Of a stretch of DNA of 40,324 bases, positions 25,008 to 34,222 are shown piece by piece. A model generated the notes under the pieces. That model searched no databases, had not been told where the DNA came from, and was given only the letters and a program-made list of their open reading frames with translations. Made by a program: the position numbers and the translations under genes. Source of the DNA: Balneolales bacterium (GTDB taxonomy: Bacteria; Bacteroidota; Rhodothermia; Balneolales; Cyclonatronaceae). The number at the start of each line of letters is the position of its first letter. Position 1 is the first letter of the stretch. The stretch spans positions 1-40,324 of the forward strand of contig JAFIET010000032.1 of the NCBI GenBank assembly GCA_020832405.1, in the 5' to 3' direction.

Positions 25008-27722
25008 ATGTTGGTTAATCCACCGGTCTCATCACCCGTTCCATTCCTTTTTTTGCTCGTAATTCTGTTAACTGTACTAAATTCGTGCGGCAGGCTTTCT
25101 GATCAGCATTGGTCAGCTGCGGTTCCGGAAACTGCTGTGATGGTTTATGTTTTTGATGAAAATACCAGCCCTCAGGATGCGCTGAACGGTGATGCAGCAG
25201 GTTTTCTGAGGGAAACTGCGCTGCCAAATCTCACCAGTTTCGATGAACTCAACGCCGCTGCCGGCGCAGCGCTGCAGGTTAAGGCACTCATTCTGAGTCC
25301 GGCTGCAGCAAGTTCGCAGGCACCGGTATGGCTGATGCAGGGCGGCATATCGGGCCCGAACCTGGCCTCTTACTTCAGCAGGCCATTCACCCAAAACAGC
25401 TACCGTTTCAACGGTACCCGCGTGTACCGTCTGTTTCTTGCCAACGGTGATGTCTGGTTTTTATCACAACTCGGCAGCACCATTATTGTATCACCCAACA
25501 GCCGGGCACTGGAGGAATCTGTAAAAAGCTACACAGGCAGGCTGTCAGCAATGGTTTTCGACGGCGGGCAGCCTCCGGCTCAGTCGGCATCCGTGTATGT
25601 GAACTTTCCCGCATCGGATGCTTTTGCCATGCAACTCGGGCGGCCCATTTTCAGGCCGCTTATTGAAGGCGGATTTCAGGGGCTGCAGCCCGCCGCCCTA
25701 CGTGTACAAAACTCCGGCGGTGGCAGGCAAACTATTGAGCTGACGTCGCGCATACCGCTTAGCACGCCCCGTTCTGCGTTTGTACAAACCCTGGCCACCC
25801 CGCCTGTCACCCTGCGTATGGACCGATACATACCGCGTGATGCTGCCGTTTTCGGCATGTTTCAGGCAGAACGTATCGGTCGTTTCAGTGAATCAGCTGA
25901 GCAAACTGACGATACTGATCTCGACCGCCATCTTACTGCCCGCCCGCAGCTCGTTTCCGCCATTTCTTCCACCCTCGGGGAGCAGGCTGCATTTGCAGGA
26001 TTTTATACCCTGGGCTTTTCTCCTCTTGAAGAAACGGCCTGGCTGCGCCTGATCAGCGACCGCAGTTCGCTGCGCAATGAATTCGACCGCCTCGTAACCG
26101 ATGGTCTGGGTGTGCGGGCCGGAAACTTTTACTCCTTCCGAAGCCGCAAACTGGCACAGCTGCTTGGCGGCCCTCTCACTCCTTATGAGGCGTTTTCGGT
26201 CGGAATTCTGAATGATGTGATCGTTCTGGCACCACGAACCGGGCTAATTCAGCGCATTTCTACCGACATTAACCGCCGCAGGGTTTTGTTTTTTGATGAT
26301 GACTACCTGAGCCGGAAAAGGGATCACCCCGAGCGGATGAGTGCTTATTTTTACGCCGATAACAGCAATTTCCGCTCCTTTATTGAGCCCTATACCGATC
26401 CGGTTTCGAACGCGCTTACCTACCTGAATTACTTCGACCTGCTCAGCCTCTCCGTAGTTCAGGAACGGGATGAAATACGACTCGAAACGCGCCTGCAGCA
26501 GGTTGAGCGGCAATCTCTGCCGTTTGTGGACCGCTGGTTCTTCCCTGTTACCCGGGGTGAACTTACCGGACCTGTAACCGTTGGAAAACTGCAGCAGAGC
26601 AGCCGTAACGACATTGTTTTTGCCACTACAGCTAACCGTGTTGTAGCTCTTGCCGCAGACGGCACCGAAATCTTCACAGCATCTACCAACGATGACCGCC
26701 CGATAGGCTCTCCTGTACTCTACGACTGGTACGCCAACAATCAGACCGCAGTGCTCATTGCTGCCGGTAACAAAATATACGGATGGAACAACCGCGGGCA
26801 GCTGCTCCCCAACTTCCCTTTCGAGCTGGAAGAGGAAATTACGAGCCCTCTGCTGATTGAAGACATCAGCCGGAGCGGGCTTCCTGAAGCCGTCGTTGCT
26901 ACACGCGACCGCAAGCTGCACGTGCTCAGCGGGCGCGGCATTAACATCAGCGGCTGGCCGCAAACCACCAACACTACTATCGGGCATCAGCCTGTTTTTG
27001 CCCAGCTGGACGGGCGTCACGCCCTCATTGCACAGGCCGGAAATGCTGTTTTTGCCTGGAATCAGGACGGCAACCTGCGGGAAGGATTCCCGGTCTTTAC
27101 AGATGCCCCCCTCTATGGTTCACCGGTACTGCATCAGAACCAGCTGTTTACCGGCGGACAAAACGGGCGGCTATACGCTATCTCGAAAGGAGAATCATTC
27201 CTGGCTGAGCTGAGTCAGCCCGGCGACGGCAGCAGTACCCCTTCAGATGCCGTGTATCAGGTACGATCCATTGAAGTTGCATCAGGTAATGTGAGTGCCG
27301 GAATTATCCGTAACCTTCGGGTGCCTGTACTGGAAACTCCCGAAGAAAACGGCGGCAATCAGAGCTCATCCTCAAATCCGCAAACAGAGATGCAGCAGCT
27401 TATTAGCATTCAGAGCGGGAGCTCTGTTTTCCTCTATGATCTTCAGGGGAGGCTTCGCTTCAACCGATCGGTAGGCCGGCCTATTGATACCTCCTCACCA
27501 GTAACTATTGAAGACCTGAACCGTGACGGCCGCCCTGAAATTATTGTTACTGCCCAGTTTGGCCGCATGTTTGCGTGGACCATCGAAACCGGGGCTGCTT
27601 ATCAGGGGCTGCCTGCTACTTCTGTGAGGCACCCTTCAACAGCGAGACTTGGCTCAGACGGCCTCACTAACATCATCGCAGGTACAAGCAATGGCGTAAG
27701 CAGCTGGGCTATACGTAACTAA
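25008..27722 (+). CDS. Large lipoprotein with C-terminal beta-propeller-like repeats
   Basis: Start chosen at ATG 25008 (904 residues) because it begins a lipoprotein signal peptide: PFLFLLVILLTVLNSC, with Cys27 as the lipid-attachment site. The frame upstream to 24828 is unlikely to be coding. The first ~530 residues are a mixed domain resembling DUF3352-type secreted proteins (VPETAVMVYVF, later ADNSNFRSFIEPYTD). From ~550 there are 5-6 blade-like repeats of the FG-GAP/VCBS/PQQ type: GPVTVGKLQQSSRNDIVFAT, SPLLIEDISRSGLPEAVVAT, SPVTIEDLNRDGRPEIIVTA, each followed by an AW or YGW turn. It is probably anchored in the periplasm or at the surface. It ends at a bidirectional terminator. No enzyme motif is seen. 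Confidence 0.75.
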   Translation: MLVNPPVSSPVPFLFLLVILLTVLNSCGRLSDQHWSAAVPETAVMVYVFDENTSPQDALNGDAAGFLRETALPNLTSFDELNAAAGAALQVKALILSPAAASSQAPVWLMQGGISGPNLASYFSRPFTQNSYRFNGTRVYRLFLANGDVWFLSQLGSTIIVSPNSRALEESVKSYTGRLSAMVFDGGQPPAQSASVYVNFPASDAFAMQLGRPIFRPLIEGGFQGLQPAALRVQNSGGGRQTIELTSRIPLSTPRSAFVQTLATPPVTLRMDRYIPRDAAVFGMFQAERIGRFSESAEQTDDTDLDRHLTARPQLVSAISSTLGEQAAFAGFYTLGFSPLEETAWLRLISDRSSLRNEFDRLVTDGLGVRAGNFYSFRSRKLAQLLGGPLTPYEAFSVGILNDVIVLAPRTGLIQRISTDINRRRVLFFDDDYLSRKRDHPERMSAYFYADNSNFRSFIEPYTDPVSNALTYLNYFDLLSLSVVQERDEIRLETRLQQVERQSLPFVDRWFFPVTRGELTGPVTVGKLQQSSRNDIVFATTANRVVALAADGTEIFTASTNDDRPIGSPVLYDWYANNQTAVLIAAGNKIYGWNNRGQLLPNFPFELEEEITSPLLIEDISRSGLPEAVVATRDRKLHVLSGRGINISGWPQTTNTTIGHQPVFAQLDGRHALIAQAGNAVFAWNQDGNLREGFPVFTDAPLYGSPVLHQNQLFTGGQNGRLYAISKGESFLAELSQPGDGSSTPSDAVYQVRSIEVASGNVSAGIIRNLRVPVLETPEENGGNQSSSSNPQTEMQQLISIQSGSSVFLYDLQGRLRFNRSVGRPIDTSSPVTIEDLNRDGRPEIIVTAQFGRMFAWTIETGAAYQGLPATSVRHPSTARLGSDGLTNIIAGTSNGVSSWAIRN

Positions 27723-27771
27723 AGCTTCAAAAAAAAGCTGCTCATATCTGGCAGCAGATCTATTTCGCGAT

Positions 27772-27815
27772 AAAAAAAGGGGTGACGGTCATAAATCCGT
27801 CACCCCCTTTTTTTT
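27772..27815. terminator. Bidirectional terminator shared by the lipoprotein and epimerase genes
   Basis: A7-GGGG-TGACGG (27772-27788) pairs with CCGTCA-CCCCC-T8 (27797-27815) around an 8-nt loop, with one extra C. It is U-rich on both strands and lies midway between convergent genes (stops at 27722 and 27834). Confidence 0.9.
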
Positions 27816-27833
27816 ATATAAACAGCACTGATA

Positions 27834-28730
27834 TCAGGACTCCAAAAGCTGGTTTAAGGCTTTATACACGTTGGGGTAAGTAAACTGGAAACCGGCGTCG
27901 TGCAGCTTTCGGGGTACAGTACGCTGGCTTGCGACCAGTGCTTCGGCAGCATCGCCTACTACAAGCCGGAGGGCAAATTCCGGAACGGGGAACAATGAAG
28001 GCCGGCCCATCACACTGCCAAGCTGCTGGGCGAATTCTTTCATGGTAATGGGATCCGGGGCTGATAAGTTAAATGCCCCGTGCAGCTGTTCGTCTGAAAT
28101 GGCGAAATAAATGGCACGACACACATCCTCAACATGGACCCACGGGAAAAACTGACTTCCGTTACCAAGAGGACCGCCTATAAACATGCTGAAAGGCTGT
28201 TTCATTTTCTCCAGCGCACCGCCAGATTTATCGAGTACAATTCCGATTCTTGGTATGGCAAGCCGTACGCCATGTTTTCGTACTTCATCAGCCTCTTCCT
28301 CCCACTGAAGGCAAACGCGGGCAAGGAAGTCGTCTCCGGCAGAACTGCTTTCGTCGAGCACGGTATCGCCTCTTGAGCCATAGTAGCCTACAGCTGAGGC
28401 CGAAATCAGAACCTGCGGTTTTCTTGAGGCCTCACCAATCGCACATACAACAGCGCGCGTTGTTTTAACGCGGCTTTTGAGGATGCGGGATTTCACGACT
28501 TCATTCCAACGCTGGTCAAATAAGTTTTCACCTGCCAGATTTACCACCGCGTCAGACTCTTCGATTACAGCGGGCAGATTTTCATAAGAAGCAAGATGCG
28601 CTTTTTGATGATTTTTGCTGTGTTTGCCCGGATTCCGGGTGAAAATGGTAACCTCATGCCCCTGTTCCAGCAAAAAACTGACTAAGGCTGTACCTACGAG
28701 ACCGGTACCGCCGGTTATAGAAATATGCAT
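27834..28730 (-). CDS. TIGR01777-family NAD(P)-binding epimerase/SDR
   Basis: 298 residues. The N-terminus MHISITGGTGLVGTALV gives the GxxGxxG nucleotide-binding loop of an extended SDR. NLAGENLFDQRWNEVVKSRIL and the SASAVGYYG segment are signatures of the TIGR01777/SDR39U1/YfcH family. The C-terminal helical part (AFNLSAPDPITMKEFAQQLG, LFPVPEFALRLVVGDAAE) is the DUF1731 tail of that family. The physiological reaction is not established. It starts 13 bp after cdsA on the same strand and ends at the terminator at 27772-27815. Confidence 0.88.
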   Translation of the reverse strand: MHISITGGTGLVGTALVSFLLEQGHEVTIFTRNPGKHSKNHQKAHLASYENLPAVIEESDAVVNLAGENLFDQRWNEVVKSRILKSRVKTTRAVVCAIGEASRKPQVLISASAVGYYGSRGDTVLDESSSAGDDFLARVCLQWEEEADEVRKHGVRLAIPRIGIVLDKSGGALEKMKQPFSMFIGGPLGNGSQFFPWVHVEDVCRAIYFAISDEQLHGAFNLSAPDPITMKEFAQQLGSVMGRPSLFPVPEFALRLVVGDAAEALVASQRTVPRKLHDAGFQFTYPNVYKALNQLLES

Positions 28731-28743
28731 TGTTTACCCCGAT

Positions 28744-29565
28744 TCAGATGATGCCGGAAATACGAAGTATTTCCAGATAGAAAAAAACGGCTGGCGCCGC
28801 TAACAGTAACGCATCAAAACGGTCAAAAAATCCCCCGTGCCCGGGTAAAATATTGGAGGAATCTTTGGTATCGTACATCCTTTTGAGCTTACTTGCAGCA
28901 AGATCCCCAACCGGCCCGAAAACCGAAACCAGAATTACGGCAGGAATCATTAAAACAAAAGAAATAAACTCCGGTTTTGCCAGTGCAAATACGAATGCTA
29001 CACCGGCCAAAGCACCGACAAAACCTCCGGCGAACCCTTCCCAGGTCTTTTTAGGGCTTATTTTAGGTGCCAGCAGGTGTTTGCCAAAATTCTTGCCGGT
29101 AAAGTATGCAAAAACATCATTTCCCCAAACCATCATCACGACAGAGGCTGTAATTACAAACCCAGCCACAGGCTCTTCCGGAAAGATGCGGTCCCGCAAG
29201 AGAAGCAGGGTCATAATGCCTAAGGGCGCATAAAGCCCGCAAAAAATGGTGTGAACCAATGAACTGTATGAACGGTCAGGGCCTCTTACAATTTCGGAAA
29301 GAATAAGCAGTAAAAAGAGGGCAAGACCTGCCAGATACGCATTGGGCACATACGGAATGAGCATCACCCACAGACCTATAGCGTACATAAACGGCCTGCT
29401 TGGCCGGGTGCCGCCCTCGTTGAACATGCCTGCCATTTCCCATTGAATAATAATGGCGATGGCAATCATCATGGCTTTAAAAGACCAGCCGCCCAGCCAA
29501 ACAACGCCCATAAACAAGGGGGCAGCCACCAAAGCCAGTATTATTCGTTTTGTTAACTCAGACAA
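28744..29565 (-). CDS. cdsA: Phosphatidate cytidylyltransferase (CDP-diglyceride synthase)
   Basis: 273 residues from a TTG start at 29565. It forms CDP-diacylglycerol from phosphatidic acid and CTP, the branch point of phospholipid synthesis. About eight hydrophobic segments are visible, with the family motif SPKKTWEGFAGG and the C-terminal CDP-alcohol signature S-K-L-K-R...K-D...LPGHGGFFDRFD, which holds the metal-binding Asp residues. It follows the DUF2007 gene by 53 bp and precedes the epimerase by 13 bp, as part of the minus-strand envelope run. Confidence 0.95.
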   Translation of the reverse strand: MSELTKRIILALVAAPLFMGVVWLGGWSFKAMMIAIAIIIQWEMAGMFNEGGTRPSRPFMYAIGLWVMLIPYVPNAYLAGLALFLLLILSEIVRGPDRSYSSLVHTIFCGLYAPLGIMTLLLLRDRIFPEEPVAGFVITASVVMMVWGNDVFAYFTGKNFGKHLLAPKISPKKTWEGFAGGFVGALAGVAFVFALAKPEFISFVLMIPAVILVSVFGPVGDLAASKLKRMYDTKDSSNILPGHGGFFDRFDALLLAAPAVFFYLEILRISGII

Positions 29566-29618
29566 GCCTAACCCCCTGTTTCAGTTACACCTAAAGTTAT
29601 GAAGAAAAACAATGCTGA

Positions 29619-29900
29619 TTAATCTTCCCCGTCGGGAAATTCATCAATGAGTTCACCGTCTTCAAATTCACGGATTGCGGCACGGGCATCATCAGCTTTA
29701 TCGTCAGGCACATATACATACAGCAGTGAAAGCTGTGAGTGATTTACAGAATACGCAGAATCTTTTTTGGAAAGAATCTGCGCCTCAAAACCCCTGTCGT
29801 CGAGGAAGTTTTTCATCATTTCTGCTTCAAACTCCTGGTTGGTATCAAAAACACAGGTCCAGTCTTTAATCTCTGATGGTTTTGGATCATTGCCGAACAT
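29619..29900 (-). CDS. DUF2007-domain small protein
   Basis: 93 residues from ATG 29900, where AAGGAG lies 7 nt upstream. The frame extends to 29945 without such a site. The chain fits the DUF2007 fold (PII-like/signal-transducing): WTCVFDTNQEFEAEMMKNFL, GFEAQILSKKD and LYVYVPDDKADDARAAI, with an acidic tail ending in FPDGED. It overlaps the 3' end of the CPBP protease gene by 14 bp, which suggests coupled translation. DUF2007 proteins have no confirmed role. Confidence 0.82.
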   Translation of the reverse strand: MFGNDPKPSEIKDWTCVFDTNQEFEAEMMKNFLDDRGFEAQILSKKDSAYSVNHSQLSLLYVYVPDDKADDARAAIREFEDGELIDEFPDGED

Positions 29901-30846
29901 AGGGTTGCTCCTTTTGAAAGATGGAAAATTCTGATCGCTTACCATACAAATAAACCAAATAAACGGTAAGAATCAAACTTGAAGCAACGAGCCACAGGGG
30001 TGGAAGCATACTCGCTTCGGCAACTTCCAGCAGTTCAGGGTTGCTGTGAACTGCTGTTACCGTACCCGAATTGTGGATGAAGTGCATGAGCATAGCCGGG
30101 TAAACGGAGCCGCTTTTAACGGTCATCCAGCCCAGCATGATCCCGATAAATGTAAGAGGGATGAGCTGCGAGAGCCTGAGGTGGAAGAGTCCGAAAACGA
30201 GGCCGGTTACCAGAAGTGCACCCAGGATGCCGTAGGCGTTTTCGAACAGGCGGTGCAGGTAGGAGCGGAACATCACCTCTTCACAAACCGCCGGTACCAG
30301 ACCAATATTGAGCACCAAAAACCAGAGCGCGAATGACCCGGTAAGCAGCCCTTCAATCATCTGCACCTGCGCGTCTTCCATCTGAACGATGAAATCAGGC
30401 AGCGGTACCAGCTGATTGGCCCATCCCAGAAACCAGATGAACGGCTGAACGGCCACTACCAGCAGGGTTGCAACCAGGAAGGTGAAACCGGCATTGGCAG
30501 GCATTTTGAGCCGCATGGCATCGCGGTATTTCGATTTGGAAAAGGAAAGCCGGGCGACGAGCAGCGTTGCAAGCAGCAGCCCCACCACCTGACCCGCCGA
30601 GTTTCCGGCTATCAGCAGCCCCATGTTTTCGCCAAGGGCTTCCATATCAAAGCCATCAAGGCCCTGCGTAAGTACGATACCCACAATTGCAACCACACCG
30701 CCAACCACCTGAAAGATCAGAAAGGCAACAAAAATCCACATGAAAGCAACCAGCCAGTCCGGGAAGCCGTTGCGCTTAAACCAGGGCTGACGCACCTGTA
30801 CGATGTAGGGATTAAACTCCGGCTTGGTTTCCTTTGATGGCTCCAT
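29887..30846 (-). CDS. CPBP (CAAX/Abi) family intramembrane metalloprotease
   Basis: 319 residues with seven or so membrane helices. The three catalytic motifs are present: EEVMFR (Glu189/Glu190/Arg194), FGLFH (His222) and HFIHN (His255...Asn259). These motifs define type II CAAX-prenyl-endopeptidase-like proteins, which in bacteria serve in membrane-protein processing or peptide export and immunity. The start codon directly abuts the stop of the preceding membrane gene (TAA-ATG) with GAAGGAG 8 nt ahead, so it is translationally coupled. The nearest peptide gene in the window is 30 kb away. Confidence 0.9.
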   Translation of the reverse strand: MEPSKETKPEFNPYIVQVRQPWFKRNGFPDWLVAFMWIFVAFLIFQVVGGVVAIVGIVLTQGLDGFDMEALGENMGLLIAGNSAGQVVGLLLATLLVARLSFSKSKYRDAMRLKMPANAGFTFLVATLLVVAVQPFIWFLGWANQLVPLPDFIVQMEDAQVQMIEGLLTGSFALWFLVLNIGLVPAVCEEVMFRSYLHRLFENAYGILGALLVTGLVFGLFHLRLSQLIPLTFIGIMLGWMTVKSGSVYPAMLMHFIHNSGTVTAVHSNPELLEVAEASMLPPLWLVASSLILTVYLVYLYGKRSEFSIFQKEQPYVRQ

Positions 30847-31374
30847 TTAGAGAGCTCCTTCTTTTTTCTTAAAAATGGCGGTACCGGCCATACCGCTGAT
30901 CAGGTTTACCGTGCCCATTATCACCACACTAAACAGCAGGCCAAAAACAGAGAATCCGGATTCTTCCTGCTGTCTGCGCATTTCTTCGATGTTGTCAAGC
31001 GCCTCAGGATCGCCGTGTTCTTCAATAAATGCGGTAATTGTATCCAGAAACAGAGCCGCTGTGTTGATGCCGAAGAAGCCCCAGACTACTTCCATAAAAT
31101 TGAATACGATACCGAAAACAAGCCCGGCTGTAAATCCGATTACGGAACCGCGGCCCAGCTCGATATTTTCACCATAAGCAGCGATGTGCTGCCGCACGGT
31201 GACCAGACCCGGTGCAAACAGCAGGCCACAGCACCCCAGACAGCCGAAGATGATGCCGCTAAAGCCGGGCAGAATCAGCATCGATCCGTACAAAACGAGT
31301 GAAGCCGCAAGGGCAAGGCCTGCACCATTCAGGGCCGCAGATTCAAAAAAAGGATTGGGTTCACGTATTTCCAT
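30847..31374 (-). CDS. Membrane protein, function unknown
   Basis: 175 residues. Predicted helices at about 17-36, 38-56, 76-100 and 145-168 leave an acidic/Gln-rich soluble loop (EEHGDPEALDNIEEMRRQQEE) between the third and fourth. The N-terminal region GFSGIIFGCLGCCGLLFAPG with a Cys-Cys pair and glycine repeats resembles DUF4199/YIP1-like small membrane proteins, but I cannot assign it. It is immediately followed by the CPBP protease and is preceded by the DUF2085 gene by 13 bp. Confidence 0.6.
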   Translation of the reverse strand: MEIREPNPFFESAALNGAGLALAASLVLYGSMLILPGFSGIIFGCLGCCGLLFAPGLVTVRQHIAAYGENIELGRGSVIGFTAGLVFGIVFNFMEVVWGFFGINTAALFLDTITAFIEEHGDPEALDNIEEMRRQQEESGFSVFGLLFSVVIMGTVNLISGMAGTAIFKKKEGAL

Positions 31375-31387
31375 ATAAAAAATTAAA

Positions 31388-31837
31388 CTAAGATTTCGGT
31401 TTAACCGCAGTAAAAATTATGAGGATGAGGCTTGCTCCGGCAAACAGACCGGCTGCAAATCGGCTCGGGCCGGTATTCGTCCACCATCCTAAAAAGTTAC
31501 CGGTTACATCGGCTGTGTTCAAAAAAAAAGCAAGGCCGGCAACCAGAAGCGAGGCTTTAAGGGTGATGCGAAACGTTTCGGGTGCCAATGTACCCATCAG
31601 CGCGGCAGAAAAAAAACCGGCATAAATCCCGAGACATCTTGTGCAGACGGCCGTCACTTTTCCGTCTATGGTAAAGCTGCGATCAGCCTGCTGATGGCAA
31701 AGGTTTCGGAAGGCCTCATGGCTCAGCTGATGAAGCCAGCCGGCATCGGCAAACACAAAGCCGGTTGCCGTAAGCAATAAAAAACCGGATGCGAAGAGCA
31801 GCAGTAGCAGGCTTTGCGTCTGATTGAGGCTTGGCAT
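31388..31837 (-). CDS. DUF2085 family membrane protein
   Basis: 149 residues with four hydrophobic segments. The central CHQQADRSF...AVCTRCLGIYAGFF, with two CxxC/HQ pairs in the loop, is the DUF2085 signature. The Cys and His residues suggest metal binding or redox chemistry, but no function is known. It starts 29 bp after nadC and ends 13 bp before the next membrane gene. Confidence 0.85.
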   Translation of the reverse strand: MPSLNQTQSLLLLLFASGFLLLTATGFVFADAGWLHQLSHEAFRNLCHQQADRSFTIDGKVTAVCTRCLGIYAGFFSAALMGTLAPETFRITLKASLLVAGLAFFLNTADVTGNFLGWWTNTGPSRFAAGLFAGASLILIIFTAVKPKS

Positions 31838-31866
31838 AGGCAGTTCAGCGATTGTCGCCGGCAGAT

Positions 31867-32706
31867 TTATTCAAAAAGCAGGGAAATATCGAGGGCGTGC
31901 ACGGAATGTGTGATGCTGCCGACCGAGATGAAATCGACCCCGGTTGCTGCAACAGCCGGCAGGCGTTCGAGCGTCATGTTTCCGGAGGCCTCTGTTTGGG
32001 CCGCGCCGCTGATGAGTTTCACTGCATCCCGGAGTTCTTCGAGGTTCATGTTGTCGAGCAGGATGATGTCTGCAAGCCCCGTTGCAAGTGCCGTTTCGAT
32101 CTGGGATTGCTCCACTACTTCGATTTCAATTTTCTGGCTGCCGCCGTTGTGCGCACGATGCCGCGCACAGGCTTCGAGCGCCTCCCGTACACCGCCTGCC
32201 ACGGTGATATGGTTCTCCTTAATGAGGTACATATCATCAAGGCAGAAACGGTGATTGGTGCCGCCGCCCAGGCGTACGGCCCATTTATCGAGCCAGCGCT
32301 GCCCCGGCATGGTTTTGCGGGTATCGAGCAGCCGGGTTTGGGTGCCTTCAAGGGCAGCGGCAAAACGGCGGGTTTTGGTGGCAATGCCGCTCATCCGCTG
32401 CATGAAGTTAAGGCAGGTGCGTTCAGCGGTGAGCACAGAGCCCGCCGGACCTTTAATTTCAGCGAGCAAGTCTCCGCGGTTTACTTCCGTGCCGTCTTCC
32501 ACAAGGATGCGGAACTGTATAGCCGGATCAACGCGACCGGCGATAAATGCGGCCAGCTCGTTGCCGGCAAGCACGCCCCCTTCTTTGGCAACAAAATAAG
32601 CCTCCGCCTGCTCATTGCCCGTAAATACGGCCTGAGTCGTAACATCGCCCTTTCCGATATCTTCGCGGAGGGCAAGGTCAACGATGGCTTCTACAAGTGC
32701 ATTCAT
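31867..32706 (-). CDS. nadC: Nicotinate-nucleotide diphosphorylase (quinolinate phosphoribosyltransferase)
   Basis: 279 residues with the ATG at 32706, directly after the thioesterase stop codon (one base apart). The upstream extension to 32796 lies inside that gene. The enzyme converts quinolinate and PRPP to nicotinate mononucleotide in de novo NAD synthesis. Visible motifs: ALREDIGKGDVTT at the N-terminus, RTCLNFMQRMSGIAT, DTRKTMPGQRWLDKWAVRLG, GGGTNHRFCLDDMYLIKENH and ILLDNMN, as in the alpha/beta barrel of the family. nadA and nadB are not nearby. Confidence 0.95.
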   Translation of the reverse strand: MNALVEAIVDLALREDIGKGDVTTQAVFTGNEQAEAYFVAKEGGVLAGNELAAFIAGRVDPAIQFRILVEDGTEVNRGDLLAEIKGPAGSVLTAERTCLNFMQRMSGIATKTRRFAAALEGTQTRLLDTRKTMPGQRWLDKWAVRLGGGTNHRFCLDDMYLIKENHITVAGGVREALEACARHRAHNGGSQKIEIEVVEQSQIETALATGLADIILLDNMNLEELRDAVKLISGAAQTEASGNMTLERLPAVAATGVDFISVGSITHSVHALDISLLFE

Positions 32707-32707
32707 G

Positions 32708-33169
32708 TCAGTGCTGTTTGGCGTATTCTTGCATGAGCGACAGCATCCCTTCAGTGAAAGCGGCCGGTGGCGGACACGGGCGGCGGTTTTCCTCACTTAC
32801 AAACACGAGCACCACATGGGCGGTAAGCCGCGTTTTGCCGTCTTCACCAACAACTTCGTACCAGGTATTGAGCCGTGTTGATGGTTCTTCGAAAATCAGC
32901 ACGCGGATGGTGATGAGTTCATCATAAAAAACCGGGCGCTTATAGTCGATTGAAACATGTGCTACAGGCAGCATCACCCCCATCTCTTCCAGGTTGAGAT
33001 ACGAAATGCCCGCCTCACGGATCATTTCGGTGCGTGCCTGCTCGAAATACTCCAAAAACCGGCCGTGATACACATAGCCCATTTTATCGGTTTCGGCATA
33101 GCGGCTGCGCAGTTTCAGCTCATACACATAAAGAGGTTCTTTTTTCTCTGTAAACGGATCTGACTTCAT
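32708..33169 (-). CDS. Acyl-CoA thioesterase, YbgC/4-hydroxybenzoyl-CoA thioesterase family
   Basis: 153 residues with a hot-dog fold. RYAETDKMGYVYHGRFLEYFEQAR holds the active-site Asp28 in T-D-x-x-G-x-V-Y-H, the hallmark of YbgC-like acyl-CoA thioesterases, followed by SIDYKRPVFYDE. It hydrolyses acyl-CoA, and the location 6 bp after accA ties it to fatty-acid metabolism. The substrate cannot be read from the sequence. Confidence 0.9.
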   Translation of the reverse strand: MKSDPFTEKKEPLYVYELKLRSRYAETDKMGYVYHGRFLEYFEQARTEMIREAGISYLNLEEMGVMLPVAHVSIDYKRPVFYDELITIRVLIFEEPSTRLNTWYEVVGEDGKTRLTAHVVLVFVSEENRRPCPPPAAFTEGMLSLMQEYAKQH

Positions 33170-33175
33170 GCGGTG

Positions 33176-34135
33176 CTATGCTCCGGTTTCATCAACAACG
33201 CCCATGTTGGAGTACTTGTCGATCCGCTGATCCACAAGCTCCTGCGCTGACATTTTTTTGAGGCGGCGAAGGCTTTCGAGCAGCTGCTTTTTAAGTGCCG
33301 CGGCGGCTCCGTCGTAGTCGCGGTGTGCGCCGCCAACCGGCTCGGGGATAATGCCGTCAATAATTTTGAGATTCATCAAATCTGCTGCCGTGAGCTTGAG
33401 GGCTTCAGCGGCCTGCTCTTTGTATTCCCAGGTCTTCCAGAGGATGGAAGAGCATGATTCCGGCGAAATGACCGAGTACCAGGTGTTTTCCATCATGTAC
33501 ACTTCATTGCCCATACCGATGCCCAGTGCCCCGCCGCTTGCACCTTCACCAATCACAACCGTAACGATAGGTACTTTTAGCACGGCCATTTCACGCAGGT
33601 TTTCGGCAATAGCCTCGGCCTGCCCCCGCTCCTCTGCCTCAAGCCCGGGGAATGCACCGGGTGTATCGAGCAGGGTGATTACGGGGATGTCGAATTTCTC
33701 GGCCAGTTTCATCAGCCGGAGCGCCTTGCGGTAACCTTCCGGGTTCGACATCCCGAAATTGCGGTACTGCCGGCTTTTGGTATCCCGGCCTTTTTGCTGA
33801 CCAATAATCATCACCGAAATCCCATCGATAGTGGCAAAACCGCCCACGACGGCCTTGTCGTCGCTCATTTTGCGGTCGCCGTGCAGCTCAGAGAAATGCT
33901 CACATATTTTGTAGATATAATCCAGCGTGTAGGGCCGCTCAGGATGCCGGGCCAGCTGCACCCGCTGCCAGGGGGTGAGGTTTGAGAAAATGGAAACGCG
34001 CAGCTCATGAACCCGCTGCTGCAGCCGTTCGATTTCCGGACGAAGCACGTCGTTTTCCGGAATGCGGATGGCGTTCAGCTCTTCGATTTTCTTTTCGAGG
34101 TCAGCAATGGGTTTTTCAAAATCAAGGTAATTCAT
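33176..34135 (-). CDS. accA: Acetyl-CoA carboxylase carboxyltransferase subunit alpha
   Basis: 319 residues, the usual AccA length. Visible motifs are DLEKKIEEL at the N-terminus, [47 protein letters not shown] and [12 protein letters not shown], with the oxyanion-loop [10 protein letters not shown]. With AccD it transfers CO2 from biotin to acetyl-CoA to begin fatty-acid synthesis; accD is not in the window. An 87-bp gap separates it from the upstream sugar-transferase pair, so a promoter may lie there, though no TAnnTTTG box was seen. Confidence 0.97.
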   Translation of the reverse strand: MNYLDFEKPIADLEKKIEELNAIRIPENDVLRPEIERLQQRVHELRVSIFSNLTPWQRVQLARHPERPYTLDYIYKICEHFSELHGDRKMSDDKAVVGGFATIDGISVMIIGQQKGRDTKSRQYRNFGMSNPEGYRKALRLMKLAEKFDIPVITLLDTPGAFPGLEAEERGQAEAIAENLREMAVLKVPIVTVVIGEGASGGALGIGMGNEVYMMENTWYSVISPESCSSILWKTWEYKEQAAEALKLTAADLMNLKIIDGIIPEPVGGAHRDYDGAAAALKKQLLESLRRLKKMSAQELVDQRIDKYSNMGVVDETGA

Positions 34136-34222
34136 AAAAATTCTGTTTTAAGGGAAGATAGTTGCATGGTTGCGCAATGGCTTTTCTTCACGGTATAAAC
34201 GGTTCGTGCTGAAAGGGCCGCT

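Noticed and set aside
26244-27020. 258-codon minus-strand frame
   Set aside because: Antisense to the propeller-like part of the lipoprotein; no recognisable domain and no start signal.
31852-32736. 294-codon plus-strand frame
   Set aside because: It is antisense to nadC, whose catalytic motifs are all present on the minus strand; this is a shadow frame.
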